A DNA stretch of 64,000 bases from RPQJ01 sp963778185 (GTDB lineage: Bacteria > Pseudomonadota > Gammaproteobacteria > Steroidobacterales > Steroidobacteraceae). Shown one piece after another: positions 10,728-20,109 of this stretch (its first letter is position 1; every line of letters begins with the position of its first letter). The stretch covers positions 2,108,001 through 2,172,000 of the forward strand of contig CAVZTF010000003.1 in the NCBI GenBank assembly GCA_963778185.1, written 5' to 3'. A program made the translations under genes and the position numbers. The notes under the pieces were generated by a model, which saw nothing but the letters and a program-made list of their open reading frames with translations, searched no databases and had not been told where the DNA came from.

Positions 10728-11639
10728 ATGCTCAACCAACGAACACTCAAGAACTCGATACGCGCCACGGGCGTGGGCCTGCACACCGGCAAGAAAGTGC
10801 TGATGGTGCTGCGGCCGGCGCCGGCCAATGCCGGCATTACCTTCCGGCGCACCGACCTCGATGAGCCGGTCGAGATCCCGGCGTGGGCGGAGAACGTCAG
10901 CGAGACGACGCTCGGCACGAGCCTGACCCAGGGGTCGGCCAAGGTCTCGACGGTCGAGCACCTGATGTCGGCGCTCGCAGGCCTCGGCATCGACAATCTC
11001 GTGGTGGAGCTGAGCGCCGGCGAAGTGCCGATCATGGACGGCAGCGCGGGGCCCTTCGTGTTCCTGCTGCAGTCCGCGGGCATCGCGGAGCAGAACGCGC
11101 CGAAGCGGTTCGTGCGCATCAAGAAGAGCGTCCGGGTCGAGGATGGCGACAAGTGGGCGCGCTTCGATCCCTACGACGGTTTCAAGGTGAACTTCGAAAT
11201 CGAGTTCGACCATCCGGTGTTCAAGCGGCGCTCGCAGACCGCCTCGATGGATTTCTCCACCACCACCTTCCTGCGCGAGGTGAGCCGCGCGCGCACCTTC
11301 GGGTTCATGCGCGACCTCGAGTACATGCGCTCCCACAACCTCGCGCTCGGCGGCAACCTCGACAACGCGATCGTCCTCGACGATTACCGCATCCTGAACG
11401 AGGACGGCCTGCGCTACGAGGACGAGTTCGTGAAGCACAAGATCCTCGACGCGATCGGGGACCTCTACCTGCTCGGCCACAGCCTGATCGGCGAGTTCAG
11501 CGGCTACAAGTCCGGCCACGGCCTCAACAACCGCCTGCTGCGCACCCTGGTCGCCGACCGCTCGGCCTGGGAGGAAGTGACCTTCGAGACGCCGCAGGAC
11601 GCGCCCATTTCGTACGTCGCGGCGGCGGCGACGGCCTGA
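10728..11639 (+). CDS. lpxC: UDP-3-O-acyl-N-acetylglucosamine deacetylase
   Basis: Zinc amidase committing UDP-acyl-GlcNAc to lipid A synthesis. The start at 10728 (MLNQRTLKNSIRATGVGLH) gives 303 aa, matching E. coli LpxC; an upstream in-frame ATG at 10662 would add an unconserved leader. Zinc ligands are in VEHLMSALAG (His near 79) and KHKILDAIGDL (His near 238 and the following Asp), and the catalytic His is in the SGHGLNN segment. It closes the dcw region and is convergent with dciA, the two stops abutting. Confidence 0.97.
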   Translation: MLNQRTLKNSIRATGVGLHTGKKVLMVLRPAPANAGITFRRTDLDEPVEIPAWAENVSETTLGTSLTQGSAKVSTVEHLMSALAGLGIDNLVVELSAGEVPIMDGSAGPFVFLLQSAGIAEQNAPKRFVRIKKSVRVEDGDKWARFDPYDGFKVNFEIEFDHPVFKRRSQTASMDFSTTTFLREVSRARTFGFMRDLEYMRSHNLALGGNLDNAIVLDDYRILNEDGLRYEDEFVKHKILDAIGDLYLLGHSLIGEFSGYKSGHGLNNRLLRTLVADRSAWEEVTFETPQDAPISYVAAAATA

Positions 11640-11936
11640 TCAGGCGCCTTTTCCGACCCGCACCCGCACTTTCCCGCTGACCACCTCGCCTGCGGCCGCG
11701 AGCTGCTCCTTCAGCCGCGCGCCCGTGTACCGGACGCGGGCCGACCAGGCCGCGGAATCCACCACGACCACGAGGTCGTCCGCCCGGCGCACAGCCGCGA
11801 CGACGTGAGGTCGCACTGCCTCCGGCAGGGTCTGCTGCACGAGGGCTGTCAGCGAGGTCACGGCCGCGGCCTGCTGGGCGAGGCGTTCGAGCCCCTGCGG
11901 GAGGCCGGAGAAAAGGGGTTTCAAGCGATCTGACAT
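11640..11936 (-). CDS. dciA: DciA-type DUF721 protein (replicative helicase loader)
   Basis: A 98-aa protein with the DUF721 pattern: an N-terminal helical part (LERLAQQAAAVTSLTALVQQTLPEA) followed by a KH-like fold (LVVVVDSAAWSARVRYTGARLKEQL). In bacteria lacking DnaC, DciA assists loading of the DnaB helicase. It lies between lpxC and the M23 peptidase/secA, the usual position in gammaproteobacteria. Its promoter must lie in the 178-base divergent gap to the M23 gene. Confidence 0.85.
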   Translation of the reverse strand: MSDRLKPLFSGLPQGLERLAQQAAAVTSLTALVQQTLPEAVRPHVVAAVRRADDLVVVVDSAAWSARVRYTGARLKEQLAAAGEVVSGKVRVRVGKGA

Positions 11937-12114
11937 TGTTAAGAGATTGTTTATAGCGGTAGGTTCGGATTGTCACCCGGAGGTTGATCCGGCATAGTCT
12001 GCCGCCTCGCTGCTGGGCGGGTCCACCTCCGGCGTGAACCAACCGGCGTGACATTGTGACGCAGCGCCTCCCGCGCCGGGGGCACCGCGTGCATATTCTT
12101 CGGCCCCCAAGAGG

Positions 12115-13050
12115 GTGAGCGCCGCAATGCATTTCCAGATCGTCGCAGGCCGCACCGGCCGCCGCTGGCAGCTCGACTTGAGCCAGCCCAGGAACCTGCT
12201 CCTCGCAGGCAGCCTGGCGCTCCTGGTCACTGCCACGATTTTCACCGCCGGGCTGCAGCTCGGCCGCTTCATCACCGGCCCGTTGCTTCGCCAGGAGTTC
12301 AGCCAGGCGCTCGAGCAGCAGCAGCAGGACCTGAAGGTCGCGCGCGGCCAGTTGCAGGGCAAGGTCGACGCCATCGCCTCGCGCGTCGGCACGATGAACG
12401 CCCACCTGATCCGGCTCGACGCGCTCGGACGGCGCATCACCGACCTCGCCAACCTCGACCGCGGCGAATTCGATTTCGACAAGGCTCCGCCCTCCGGCGG
12501 CCCGGACCTCGAGATCGAGCCGCAGGCCGGCGGTTCCGCGCAGGTTGCCGACCTGACGTCCGTGCTCGACGCGCTCGAGGCGCAGCTCGAGGACCGCCAG
12601 CAGCAACTCACGGTGCTCGAAAGCCTCATGTCCACCCGGCGGCTCGACGAGCGCATCCAGCCGAGCGGCTGGCCCCTCGTCGGAGGCTGGATCACCTCGC
12701 ATTTCGGCCGTCGTTCGGACCCGTTCACGGGCCACAGCGCATTCCACGCCGGCGTCGATTTCACCGGCCCCTCCGGCAGCCGCGTGATCACCACCGGCCC
12801 GGGCGTAGTTTCATTTTCCGGTTACAAATCGGGCTACGGCTACGTGGTCGAAGTGACGCATCCGACCGGCTACGTCACGCGCTACGGTCACAACTCGCGC
12901 AACCTCGTCCGCCCGGGCCAGACCGTCGAAAAGGGCCAGGCGATCGCGGTCATCGGCAGCACCGGCCGTTCCACCGGCAACCACGTGCATTTCGAGGTCG
13001 AGCGCGACGGCAATCGGCTGAACCCGATGCGCTACCTGGGTGCGCCCTGA
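12115..13050 (+). CDS. M23 family metallopeptidase (LytM/EnvC-like)
   Basis: Membrane-anchored periplasmic protein: one N-terminal membrane helix at about residues 28-50, a Gln-rich coiled coil (about 60-180), then an M23 domain. The zinc motifs HxxxD (HAGVDF) and HxH (HVHFE) are both present, so it may be an active peptidoglycan endopeptidase rather than only an amidase activator. The start could instead be the ATG at 12127 (MHFQIVAG). An M23 gene just upstream of secA is common in Pseudomonas and Xanthomonas relatives. Confidence 0.88.
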   Translation: MSAAMHFQIVAGRTGRRWQLDLSQPRNLLLAGSLALLVTATIFTAGLQLGRFITGPLLRQEFSQALEQQQQDLKVARGQLQGKVDAIASRVGTMNAHLIRLDALGRRITDLANLDRGEFDFDKAPPSGGPDLEIEPQAGGSAQVADLTSVLDALEAQLEDRQQQLTVLESLMSTRRLDERIQPSGWPLVGGWITSHFGRRSDPFTGHSAFHAGVDFTGPSGSRVITTGPGVVSFSGYKSGYGYVVEVTHPTGYVTRYGHNSRNLVRPGQTVEKGQAIAVIGSTGRSTGNHVHFEVERDGNRLNPMRYLGAP

Positions 13051-13151
13051 CGCGAGCGGACCGGCGGCTGGCAAGCGGGGAAGTGCCGGCCACTTGTGTG
13101 GCCCGCTTCCTGTAAAATCCCGCCCTTTCCGTTCGCCCTCCCGGAGCCCAA

Positions 13152-15951
13152 GTGGCCAATTGGCTTGCCCGCATCTTTGGTAGCCGCAACCAGCGGCTCG
13201 TCGGCCAGTACACCGGCATCGTCAAGAAGATCAACGCGTTCGAGCCCGCGCTCCAGGCGCTGTCCGACGAGCAACTGGCTGCCAGGACGCAGTTCTTCCG
13301 CGACCAGCTGGCTGCCGGCAAGACCGTGGACGACGTCCTGGCGGAGGCCTTCGCGGTGGTCCGCGAGGCGTCACGCCGCACGCTCGGGCTGCGCCACTTC
13401 GACGTGCAGCTGATCGGCGGCATGGTGCTGCACGAGGGCAAGATCGCCGAGATGCGTACCGGCGAGGGCAAGACGCTGGTCGCCACGCTCGCCGCCTACC
13501 TGAACGCGCTGCCGGGCCTCGGCACGCACATCATCACCGTCAACGAATACCTCGCGAGCCGCGACGCGGAGTGGATGGGGCCCATCTACCGCTTCCTCGG
13601 CATGACCGTCGGCGTGGTCAAGGCCGGGCAGACGTCCGAGGAGAAGCGCGAGGCCTACGCCGCCGACATCACCTACGGCACCAACAACGAGCTCGGCTTC
13701 GACTACCTGCGCGACAATCTCTCCTTCCGCCTCGAGGACCGCATGCAGCGGACCCTCGCCTACGCGATCGTCGACGAGGTGGACTCGATCCTCATCGACG
13801 AGGCGCGCACGCCGCTGATCATTTCCGGCCCGGCGGAGGAGAGCACCGAGAGCTACACCCGCATCAACGAGCTGGTGCCGCGCCTGAAGAAGCAGGAGTC
13901 CGAGGAGGGACCCGGCGACTACTGGGCCGACGAGAAGGGCAAGCAGGTGCACCTCTCCGACGACGGCCACGAGCACGTCGAGGAACTGTTCCTGCGCGCG
14001 GGCCTGCTGCAGGAAGGCCAGAGCCTGTACGACCCCGCCAACATCCGCCTGATGCACCACCTGAACGCGGCGTTGCGCGCGCACGCGCTCTATCGCAAGG
14101 ACGTCGAGTACATCGTCAGGAACGGCGAGGTCATCATCGTCGACGAGTTCACCGGCCGCACGATGCCGGGCCGTCGCTGGTCCGACGGCCTGCACCAGGC
14201 CGTGGAGGCGAAGGAAGGCGTGCGGGTGCGCGAGGAGAACCAGACCGTCGCCTCGATCACCTTCCAGAACTTCTTCCGCATGTACGGCAAGCTCGCCGGC
14301 ATGACGGGCACGGCGGACACCGAGGCGTTCGAGTTCCAGCAGATCTACGGGCTCGAGGTCGTGGTGATTCCGACCCATCGGCCGATGGTCCGCGACGACG
14401 CGCCGGACCTCGTCTACCTCACGCAGAAGGACAAGTTCGAGACGATCATCGAGGACATCCGCGAGTGTGCCAAGCGTCGGCAGCCGGTGCTGGTCGGCAC
14501 GACATCGGTCGAGACCTCGGAGTTCCTCTCGGGACTGCTGAAGAAACACGGCATCGAGCACAACGTGCTGAACGCCAAGCAGCACGACCGCGAGGCGCTG
14601 GTCGTGACGCAGGCCGGCCGCCCCGGCACCGTGACGATCGCGACGAACATGGCCGGCCGCGGTACCGACATCGTGCTGGGCGGCAACCTCAAGGCCGAGC
14701 TGGCGGCCGTCGACCCCGCCGACGAGGCGGCGCGCAAGGCGATCGAGGCCGACTGGCAGAAGCGCCACGAGGAGGTGATCGCCGCGGGCGGCCTGCACAT
14801 CGTCGGCACCGAGCGCCACGAGTCCCGCCGCATCGACAACCAGCTGCGCGGACGCTCCGGCCGCCAGGGCGACCCGGGCTCGAGCCGCTTCTACCTCTCG
14901 CTCGAAGACAACCTGATGCGCATCTTCGGCGACCCGGAGCGCACCAAGCGCTGGCTGCAGACCGCGGGAATGAAGGAAGGCGAGGTGATCGAGAGCAAGA
15001 TGCTCTCGCGCCAGATCGAGCGCGCGCAGCGCAAGGTGGAAGCCTACAACTTCGACCTGCGCAAGAACCTGCTCGAGTACGACGACGTCGCCAACGACCA
15101 GCGCAAGGTCATCTACCAGCAGCGCACCGAGCTCATGGCCGCGGACGACATCTCGGATTCCGTCACCGGCATCCGGGCCGAAGTCGTGAACGTCATCATC
15201 GACCAGTACGTGCCGCGCGAAAGCGTCGAGGACGAGTGGAACCTGCCCGGCCTCGCCGAGGCCATCGCAGCGCGACTTCGGGGTGCAGGTCGATCCGAAG
15301 GCCTGGCTCGAGGCCGACCACGAGATCGCCGAGGCCGGACTGCGCGAGCGCGTCGTCAAGGCGGTCGAGGACGCGTACCAGCTCAAGGTCGAGCAGGTCG
15401 GCGCGCCCGTGATGCGCCACCTCGAGAAGGCCGTGATGCTGCAGGAGCTCGATCGCCACTGGCGCGACCACCTCGGGGCCATGGATTACCTGCGCCAGGG
15501 CATCCACCTGCGCGCCTATGCGCAGAAGAACCCGAAGCAGGAGTACAAGCGCGAGGCGTTCGAGCTGTTCGGCGCGCTGCTCGACCGCATCAAGCACGAC
15601 ACCATCTCGCTGCTGTCGCGGCTGCAGGTGCGCACCGAGGCCGAGATCGAGGAGCAGGAGCGCGAGCGGGAGCGGGAGCGGCAGATGGCTGCGCGCAAGC
15701 TGCAGTTGCAGCACGCCTCGCCGCAGTCCGTCATCTCGGGTGACGCGGCGCCCGTCGGTCCAGAGCAGGCAGCCGCGGCGTCCGCCGGCCCCGGACCGGG
15801 CGGGCCGTTCGCGGCTGGCCCCACGTCAGCCCCCGAGCCGATTGCCCCGGTCGTGCGTGAAGGCCGCAAGGTCGGGCGCAACGAGCCCTGTCCCTGCGGG
15901 TCGGGGAAGAAGTACAAGCACTGCCACGGACAGCTGGCGAAACAGGCGTGA
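13152..15951 (+). CDS. secA: Preprotein translocase ATPase SecA (one frameshift)
   Basis: Motor ATPase of the Sec pathway. The reading begins at 13152 (MANWLARIFGSRNQR) with Walker A MRTGEGKTLVA near residue 103, DEVDSILIDEART near 207 and the motif-rich second nucleotide-binding domain. The frame breaks at about 15268, where one extra C turns the expected EAIERDFGVQVD into EAIAARLRG. Removing it restores a 932-aa protein through the helical wing to the C-terminal zinc site PCPCGSGKKYKHCHG. Because secA is essential, I read this as a sequence error. A TAAAAT box at 13113 may be part of its promoter. Confidence 0.95.
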
Positions 15952-15957
15952 GGGCAA

Positions 15958-15972
15958 GAGGCTGAGGGCTGG
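15958..15972. repeat. GGCTGAG repeat, short copy between secA and mutT
   Basis: A two-unit copy (GAGGCTGAGGGCTGG) lies seven bases after the secA stop, exactly where the start of the following Nudix gene would be expected. Confidence 0.7.
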
Positions 15973-16378
15973 TCCACAGCACATTCTCGTCGTCGCCGGC
16001 GCGTTGTTCGATGCGTCCGGCCGTGTGCTGATCGCGCAGCGTCCGCCCGGCAAGGCGTTGGCGGGTCGCTGGGAATTTCCCGGCGGCAAGCTCCATGCTG
16101 GCGAGGAGGCGCAGGCCGGCCTCGTGCGCGAACTGCGCGAGGAACTCGGCGTCGAGGTCCACGCGGCCGAGCGGCTGGTCCGTTACTCCCATGCGTATCC
16201 AGAGCGGGTCGTCTGGCTCGACATGTGGATCGTCACGTCATGGAGCGGCGTGGTGCGAGGACTCGACGGCCAGGCGTTGAAATGGGTGGAGCCCGCCCAG
16301 TTGCACGAGGAAGACATCCTCGAGGCCGACCAACCGATCGTCGACGCGTTGCAGCGCCGTCCAGTGACAGGCGTCTAG
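15962..16378 (+). CDS. mutT: MutT-type Nudix hydrolase (8-oxo-dGTP diphosphatase)
   Basis: Sanitises 8-oxo-dGTP. The Nudix box GX5EX7REUXEEXGU is complete (GKLHAGEEAQAGLV then RELREELGV), and WEFPGGK precedes it. Length from the first plausible codon is about 138 aa. No ATG, GTG or TTG lies at the expected N-terminus in this frame: the sequence there is a GGCTGAG repeat copy, and I placed the start at a CTG within it, so the 5' end is uncertain. mutT next to secA is a conserved arrangement. Its stop overlaps the end of the convergent DUF2442 gene by four bases. Confidence 0.82.
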   Translation: MRAGPQHILVVAGALFDASGRVLIAQRPPGKALAGRWEFPGGKLHAGEEAQAGLVRELREELGVEVHAAERLVRYSHAYPERVVWLDMWIVTSWSGVVRGLDGQALKWVEPAQLHEEDILEADQPIVDALQRRPVTGV

Positions 16379-16656
16379 CGCGCCGGACCGACCTTGCTGA
16401 GCAGCGGGTAGTCGTCGGGGCGGTCGATCGACCCGACCGCCAGGTCGATGTCGAGGTTCGGCCAGCGCAGATGACCCGGGGCAGAGAGTTCCACGTTGCT
16501 CAGGTCGTCGATCGAGGCAGCGCGGAACCAGGGGAACTGCTCGAACGGGAGGAACCTCTCTCGGTCGCCGAATAGCAGCCAGAAGCCGTGCTTCGAAACG
16601 TTTGTGACTTCAACGTCCGAAGTGCGTGTTCCAGGCCCGCCGGATTTCTTGCTCAT
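16375..16656 (-). CDS. DUF2442 domain protein (putative antitoxin partner)
   Basis: A 93-aa protein starting MSKKSGGPGTRTSD. The pattern VEVTNVSKHGFWLLF...ERFLPFEQFPWF...LRWPNLDIDLAVGSID is that of DUF2442, usually encoded next to DUF4160 in toxin-antitoxin-like pairs. The start overlaps the end of the DUF4160 gene by 47 bases. The biochemical role of the pair is not settled; the toxin-antitoxin reading is from gene arrangement. Confidence 0.75.
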   Translation of the reverse strand: MSKKSGGPGTRTSDVEVTNVSKHGFWLLFGDRERFLPFEQFPWFRAASIDDLSNVELSAPGHLRWPNLDIDLAVGSIDRPDDYPLLSKVGPAR

Positions 16657-16849
16657 GTTTCCTGATGAGTTCGAGCGATTCGAACAATGCCGATTGCTTG
16701 AGGCCATGATTGTGCGCCAGGGAAACGGCGGGTTCCAACCAGAACTTGGCCTCGCCGTCCGGTGACTGAACGTGTACATGCATGCGGCTCTCCTCCCGTG
16801 AGAAGAAGAACAGACGAAACTGTCCGCTGCGCAGGATGGTCGGACTCAC
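16610..16849 (-). CDS. DUF4160 domain protein (putative toxin partner)
   Basis: A 79-aa protein with the DUF4160 pattern: MSPTILRSGQFRLFFFSREE, then HVHVQSPDGEAKFWLEP and a C-terminal helix LELIRKHEQEIRRAW. It precedes DUF2442 on the same strand with overlapping frames, the standard order of this pair. Both sit between the housekeeping genes mutT and tpm, suggesting insertion of a mobile stabilisation-type module. Confidence 0.78.
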   Translation of the reverse strand: MSPTILRSGQFRLFFFSREESRMHVHVQSPDGEAKFWLEPAVSLAHNHGLKQSALFESLELIRKHEQEIRRAWNTHFGR

Positions 16850-16931
16850 CCCGTGAGCGTGGGGCGGCCCGTTTGCGCGGTCACGGCGAGAAATAGCTGC
16901 GTTTCGGGTGAAGCGCCGCGGCCAGGCGCGA

Positions 16932-17588
16932 TCAGGCGCGCGTGAGGCGGCAGGCGATCTCGTGCAGTGCCGGGATGCCGAACTCCGCGAACTTCGGTTC
17001 CTGCGCGAGGATGTCGACGCGCTCGAGCACCTCGATCTTGAAGGCAGGGCCGAACCGGGCGCGGATTTCGACTTCCTCGACCGAGAACGGCGGCCCGCCC
17101 CGCATTTCCTGCGGATACTCGAAGGCGATCAGCAGCATCGCCACGCCCGGCGGGACGAGGCGAGCCATCGACTCGGCGTAGCTCGAACGCATCTCCGGCG
17201 GCAGCGCGACCAGCGCCGCACGGTCGTACACCGCACCCACCGGTCCCAGGATCTCCGCGGTCAGCCCCAGCGCATCGCCCTCGAGGATTTCATACGGCCC
17301 GGCCGTGTGCCGGACGAAATCGCCGGCGGAAGTGCGCGCGGGCTCGAGTCCCTGGGTCGCGAAGAAGTCGCGGGTCGCGATCGAGCTCAATTCGCTGCCG
17401 ACGATGCGGTGGCCGCGCGCGGCGAGCCACGGCATGTCGAGGCTCTTGCCGCAGAGCGGCACGTAGACTCGCACACCGGCGGGCACGCCAAGTTGCGGCC
17501 ACCATCGTTCGAGCAGCGGGTGCACCGCGGACTGGTGAAAGCCGATCTGGCCGGTCCGCCAGCGTTCGTGCCAGAAGTCCTGGTGCAT
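16932..17588 (-). CDS. tpm: Thiopurine S-methyltransferase family protein
   Basis: SAM-dependent methyltransferase of the bacterial TPMT family, which also methylates selenium and tellurium compounds. The 218 aa begin MHQDFWHERWRTGQIGFHQ, the conserved opening of the family, followed by VPLCGKSLDMPWLAARGH (SAM-binding loop) and GAVYDRAALVALPPEMR. It lies 18 bases after yacG on the same strand, so it probably shares the zapD-yacG transcript. Confidence 0.92.
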   Translation of the reverse strand: MHQDFWHERWRTGQIGFHQSAVHPLLERWWPQLGVPAGVRVYVPLCGKSLDMPWLAARGHRIVGSELSSIATRDFFATQGLEPARTSAGDFVRHTAGPYEILEGDALGLTAEILGPVGAVYDRAALVALPPEMRSSYAESMARLVPPGVAMLLIAFEYPQEMRGGPPFSVEEVEIRARFGPAFKIEVLERVDILAQEPKFAEFGIPALHEIACRLTRA

Positions 17589-17606
17589 GAGTGCCTGCGG
17601 TTGCTT

Positions 17607-17810
17607 TCAGTGCCGCGGCGGCTGGCCGGAAGACTCGTCGTCCTCGGGCCACGACGCTGCGATCTCGTCGCCGGGAATCGCGCGCTGCTCGCTCACCCAC
17701 GCGCCGAGGTCGATCAGCTTGCAGCGCTCGCTGCAGAACGGGCGGAACGGCGAGGCCGGCGACCATTCCACGGGGCGTTGGCAGGTGGGGCAGGGGACGG
17801 TGCGGGCCAT
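17607..17810 (-). CDS. yacG: DNA gyrase inhibitor YacG
   Basis: A 67-aa zinc-ribbon protein with CPTC and CSERC, followed by LIDLGAWVSEQRAIPG, diagnostic of YacG, which binds GyrB. It sits four bases after zapD, and the pair normally follows coaE and pilD in gammaproteobacteria. Confidence 0.93.
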   Translation of the reverse strand: MARTVPCPTCQRPVEWSPASPFRPFCSERCKLIDLGAWVSEQRAIPGDEIAASWPEDDESSGQPPRH

Positions 17811-17814
17811 CGCC

Positions 17815-18621
17815 TCAGGTGCAGGTGGCGAGCGTGAAGCGCACGTCCTCGGTCGTCTGGATCGGGCGCGTGCCCGCGTGCTGCCAGACGAGGAATCGGA
17901 TGCTGCAGCGATAGTGGCTGCCGCTGATCTCGGGGTAGATGTCCGTGCCCGTCGGCAGCACGATGCGGATCATCTGCGCCGGCACGTCGCGGTCGAGCTG
18001 GAGGTGGAAGACGCCGTTCGGGGCGACCTCGGGCCGCGAGCGCGCCTGCTCGCGGGTCATCCACAGCAGTTCGCCGACCGCATCGCCGAGCGGGCGGATC
18101 ACGGCGAGCCAGTGCGCGAAGTCGGCGCCGCGGATCTCGTCCGGCTGGTTGAGCCAGTGCGTGTAGTCGGGCAGGTCGAACTCGCAGGTGCCGCCCGGGA
18201 TGGTGCTGCGATGCTTGATCGCGTTCAGGAACTCGGAGTCGCGCAGCTTCTGCATGAAGAGCGCACCGACGTTGCTCAGTTCCTCGCGCATCCGGTGCAG
18301 CTTGGTGAGCAGCGCCTTGAGCCGGATGGCGTCCACGCCGGGGCGGGTGCTGTAGGCGGCGAGCTGGCTCATCTGCCGCTCGAGTTCCTTCAGCACCTCG
18401 CCGCGCACGTCGCCGCGCTGGGTGATCGCGAGGATCTCGAGCAGCGAGGACACCGCGGCGCGGGTCGACCACGGGTCGGCCTTGGTGTGATGGTGCACGG
18501 CCTGCTGGTAGAGGAAATCGAGGCGCAGGAAATTGCGCATCCGCTCGTTGAGCGGCTGCTCGAAGACGATCGTGCGGGTAGCCGCATCCACCGAGGGCAG
18601 TGCGGCCTCGTTTGCATTCAT
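17815..18621 (-). CDS. zapD: Cell division protein ZapD
   Basis: FtsZ-bundling protein, formerly YacF. The 268 aa show the conserved blocks FEQPLNERMRNFLRLDFLY near the N-terminus, DPWSTRAAVSSLLEIL, and the C-terminal beta domain ending QTTEDVRFTLATC. It normally follows coaE directly; here a brnTA pair on the opposite strand lies between them. Confidence 0.94.
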   Translation of the reverse strand: MNANEAALPSVDAATRTIVFEQPLNERMRNFLRLDFLYQQAVHHHTKADPWSTRAAVSSLLEILAITQRGDVRGEVLKELERQMSQLAAYSTRPGVDAIRLKALLTKLHRMREELSNVGALFMQKLRDSEFLNAIKHRSTIPGGTCEFDLPDYTHWLNQPDEIRGADFAHWLAVIRPLGDAVGELLWMTREQARSRPEVAPNGVFHLQLDRDVPAQMIRIVLPTGTDIYPEISGSHYRCSIRFLVWQHAGTRPIQTTEDVRFTLATCT

Positions 18622-18751
18622 GGCAGGTATTCTGCTCTAGGGGCGCGGAGGGGCACAACCCGTCCGGCCGGGCCGATCTTCGCCAATCCCGTCACATTTG
18701 CGGTCAGCGTTGCGGCCTTGGCTTGGGCATGCTGGAGGTATGGAACGGACT

Positions 18752-18772
18752 GTATATGATAGTAATATACAA
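18752..18772. promoter_or_regulatory. AT-rich palindrome, candidate brnTA operator
   Basis: TGTATAT and ATATACA form seven-base arms in an otherwise GC-rich stretch, overlapping a TATGAT that resembles a -10 box. It lies upstream of the GTG codons at 18776 and 18779, which would then be the real brnT start. BrnTA modules are known to autorepress; this assignment is inferred from position. Confidence 0.45.
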
Positions 18773-18775
18773 GAT

Positions 18776-19087
18776 GTGGTGGACCTCGCGCGGATCACGG
18801 CTTTCGAATGGGACGCGGGGAACCGCGGGAAGAACCTGCGTCACGCGGTCTCCGACGCGGAGGCAGAGCAGGTGTTCTTCGGGGTGCCGCTGCTGATCCT
18901 GGTCGATGGCAGCCACAGCGAGACCGAGCCGAGGTTCCATGCGCTGGGGCAGACCGTGGCCTCGAGGCGTTTGCACGTGACCTTCACGCTAAGGAGCGAA
19001 GCCACGTTGATCCGCGTGGTCTCTGCACGGGACATGCATCGGAAGGAGCGGGCCGTCTATGAAAGCAAAGTTCAAGAAAGTCCCTAA
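18776..19087 (+). CDS. brnT: BrnT family toxin
   Basis: RelE-fold ribonuclease toxin of a BrnT/BrnA module. The core FEWDAGNRGKNLRHAVSDAEAEQVFF matches the FEWDxxKxxxNxxKHGVSFxxA opening, and LHVTFTLRSEATLIRVVSARDMHRKER matches the conserved C-terminal half. An ATG at 18740 is also in frame, but the palindrome at 18752-18772 would then be coding, so I prefer the GTG at 18776. It overlaps the antitoxin gene by 29 bases and is inserted between coaE and zapD on the opposite strand. Confidence 0.8.
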   Translation: MVDLARITAFEWDAGNRGKNLRHAVSDAEAEQVFFGVPLLILVDGSHSETEPRFHALGQTVASRRLHVTFTLRSEATLIRVVSARDMHRKERAVYESKVQESP

Positions 19088-19328
19088 GCTCAAGTCCGAG
19101 GAGGCGGAGCGTGCCTTCTGGGGGACGCGGGACAGTGCGGACTACCTCGACTGGTCCCGGTCGCAGGCCGTGCGGCTCGCCAACCTGAAGCCGTCCACGG
19201 AGACGATTTCGCTGCGCTTGCCGAAGCACCTGCTCGACGGCATACGTGTCGCCGCCAACGCACGTGACGTGCCCTATCAGTCGCTGATCAAGTTATGGCT
19301 GCAGGAGAAGATGGAGGAGCGGCGATGA
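19059..19328 (+). CDS. brnA: BrnA family antitoxin
   Basis: An 89-aa antitoxin with a ribbon-helix-helix C-terminus: ETISLRLPKHLLDGIRVAANARDVPYQSLIKLWLQEKM. The N-terminal half contains the acidic SEEAERAFWGTRDSADYLDW segment common in CopG/BrnA-like antitoxins. It overlaps the brnT 3' end. Confidence 0.8.
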   Translation: MKAKFKKVPKLKSEEAERAFWGTRDSADYLDWSRSQAVRLANLKPSTETISLRLPKHLLDGIRVAANARDVPYQSLIKLWLQEKMEERR

Positions 19329-19458
19329 AGGTTGCAGGAAGAAGCCACGCCGTCCGGACAAGGCGGGGGCTCGCCGAGATGCGTCGCTTGCGCGAAGAAC
19401 TCGCGCACTCGGCTGGCGATGGTCGCCGCGGAAGACCCGGTCGAGTGGGCCGTGGTTC

Positions 19459-20065
19459 CTAGCTTCTCGCTGCAAGCAGCCGGTACTTCTCATCAAGCTG
19501 AGCAACCGTGGCCCGCAGGTCATCCACCCGCCCCGTGTTGCGCACAATGTCATCGGCCATGGCGAGCCGCTCGGCGCGGGTCGCCTGCGCTTCGAGCGAG
19601 GCCTGCGCCTGTTCGGGCGTGACACCGTCGCGCGAGGTCAGCCGCTCGACCTGCAGCGCCTCCGGCACGTCCACCAGCAGCACGCGGTCCACGTGGTCGC
19701 GACGCCGGCCCTCGGCAAGCAGCGGGATCACGAGGACCTGGTAGGCGCCCCCAGCCTCGCGCGACTGGCGCTCCATTTCCTGGCGTATGGCGGGGTGCAG
19801 GATCTCCTCGAGGCGTCGCTTGGCCGCGGGCTCGGCGAAGATCAACTCCCGCATGCTGCGGCGATCGATGCGGCCGTCGTCGCCGAGCACGTCGCGGACC
19901 GAATGCCTCTACGACCGCCGCCAGAGCCGGTTGCCCGGGCTCGACAATCGCGCGCGCGATCACGTCGGTGTCGATGACCGGCACGCCGAGTTCGGCGAAG
20001 AGATTCGCAACGGTGGTCTTGCCGCTCGCGATGCCGCCGGTGAGCGCTACACGAAAGGGAGGCAT
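19459..20065 (-). CDS. coaE: Dephospho-CoA kinase (one frameshift)
   Basis: Last enzyme of CoA synthesis. The N-terminal part reads MPPFRVALTGGIASGKTTVANLF with the P-loop, then VIDTDVIAR. At about 19894-19898 one extra base breaks the frame (expected EAFGPDVLGDDG, read as EAFGPRRARR); the rest continues DGRIDRRSMRELIF and ends LDEKYRLLAARS. Corrected length is 201 aa, the family norm. The gene is essential, so a sequencing error is the likely cause. It follows pilD at 44 bases, the conserved pilB-C-D-coaE order. Confidence 0.93.
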
Positions 20066-20109
20066 GTCGGGAGACTAACCGAATCCCGCGTTGCCGCGGA
20101 AACGCGGGA

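Noticed and set aside
13051..13151. A secM-like leader upstream of secA.
   Set aside because: The gap is about 100 bases and contains no suitable open frame or arrest motif.
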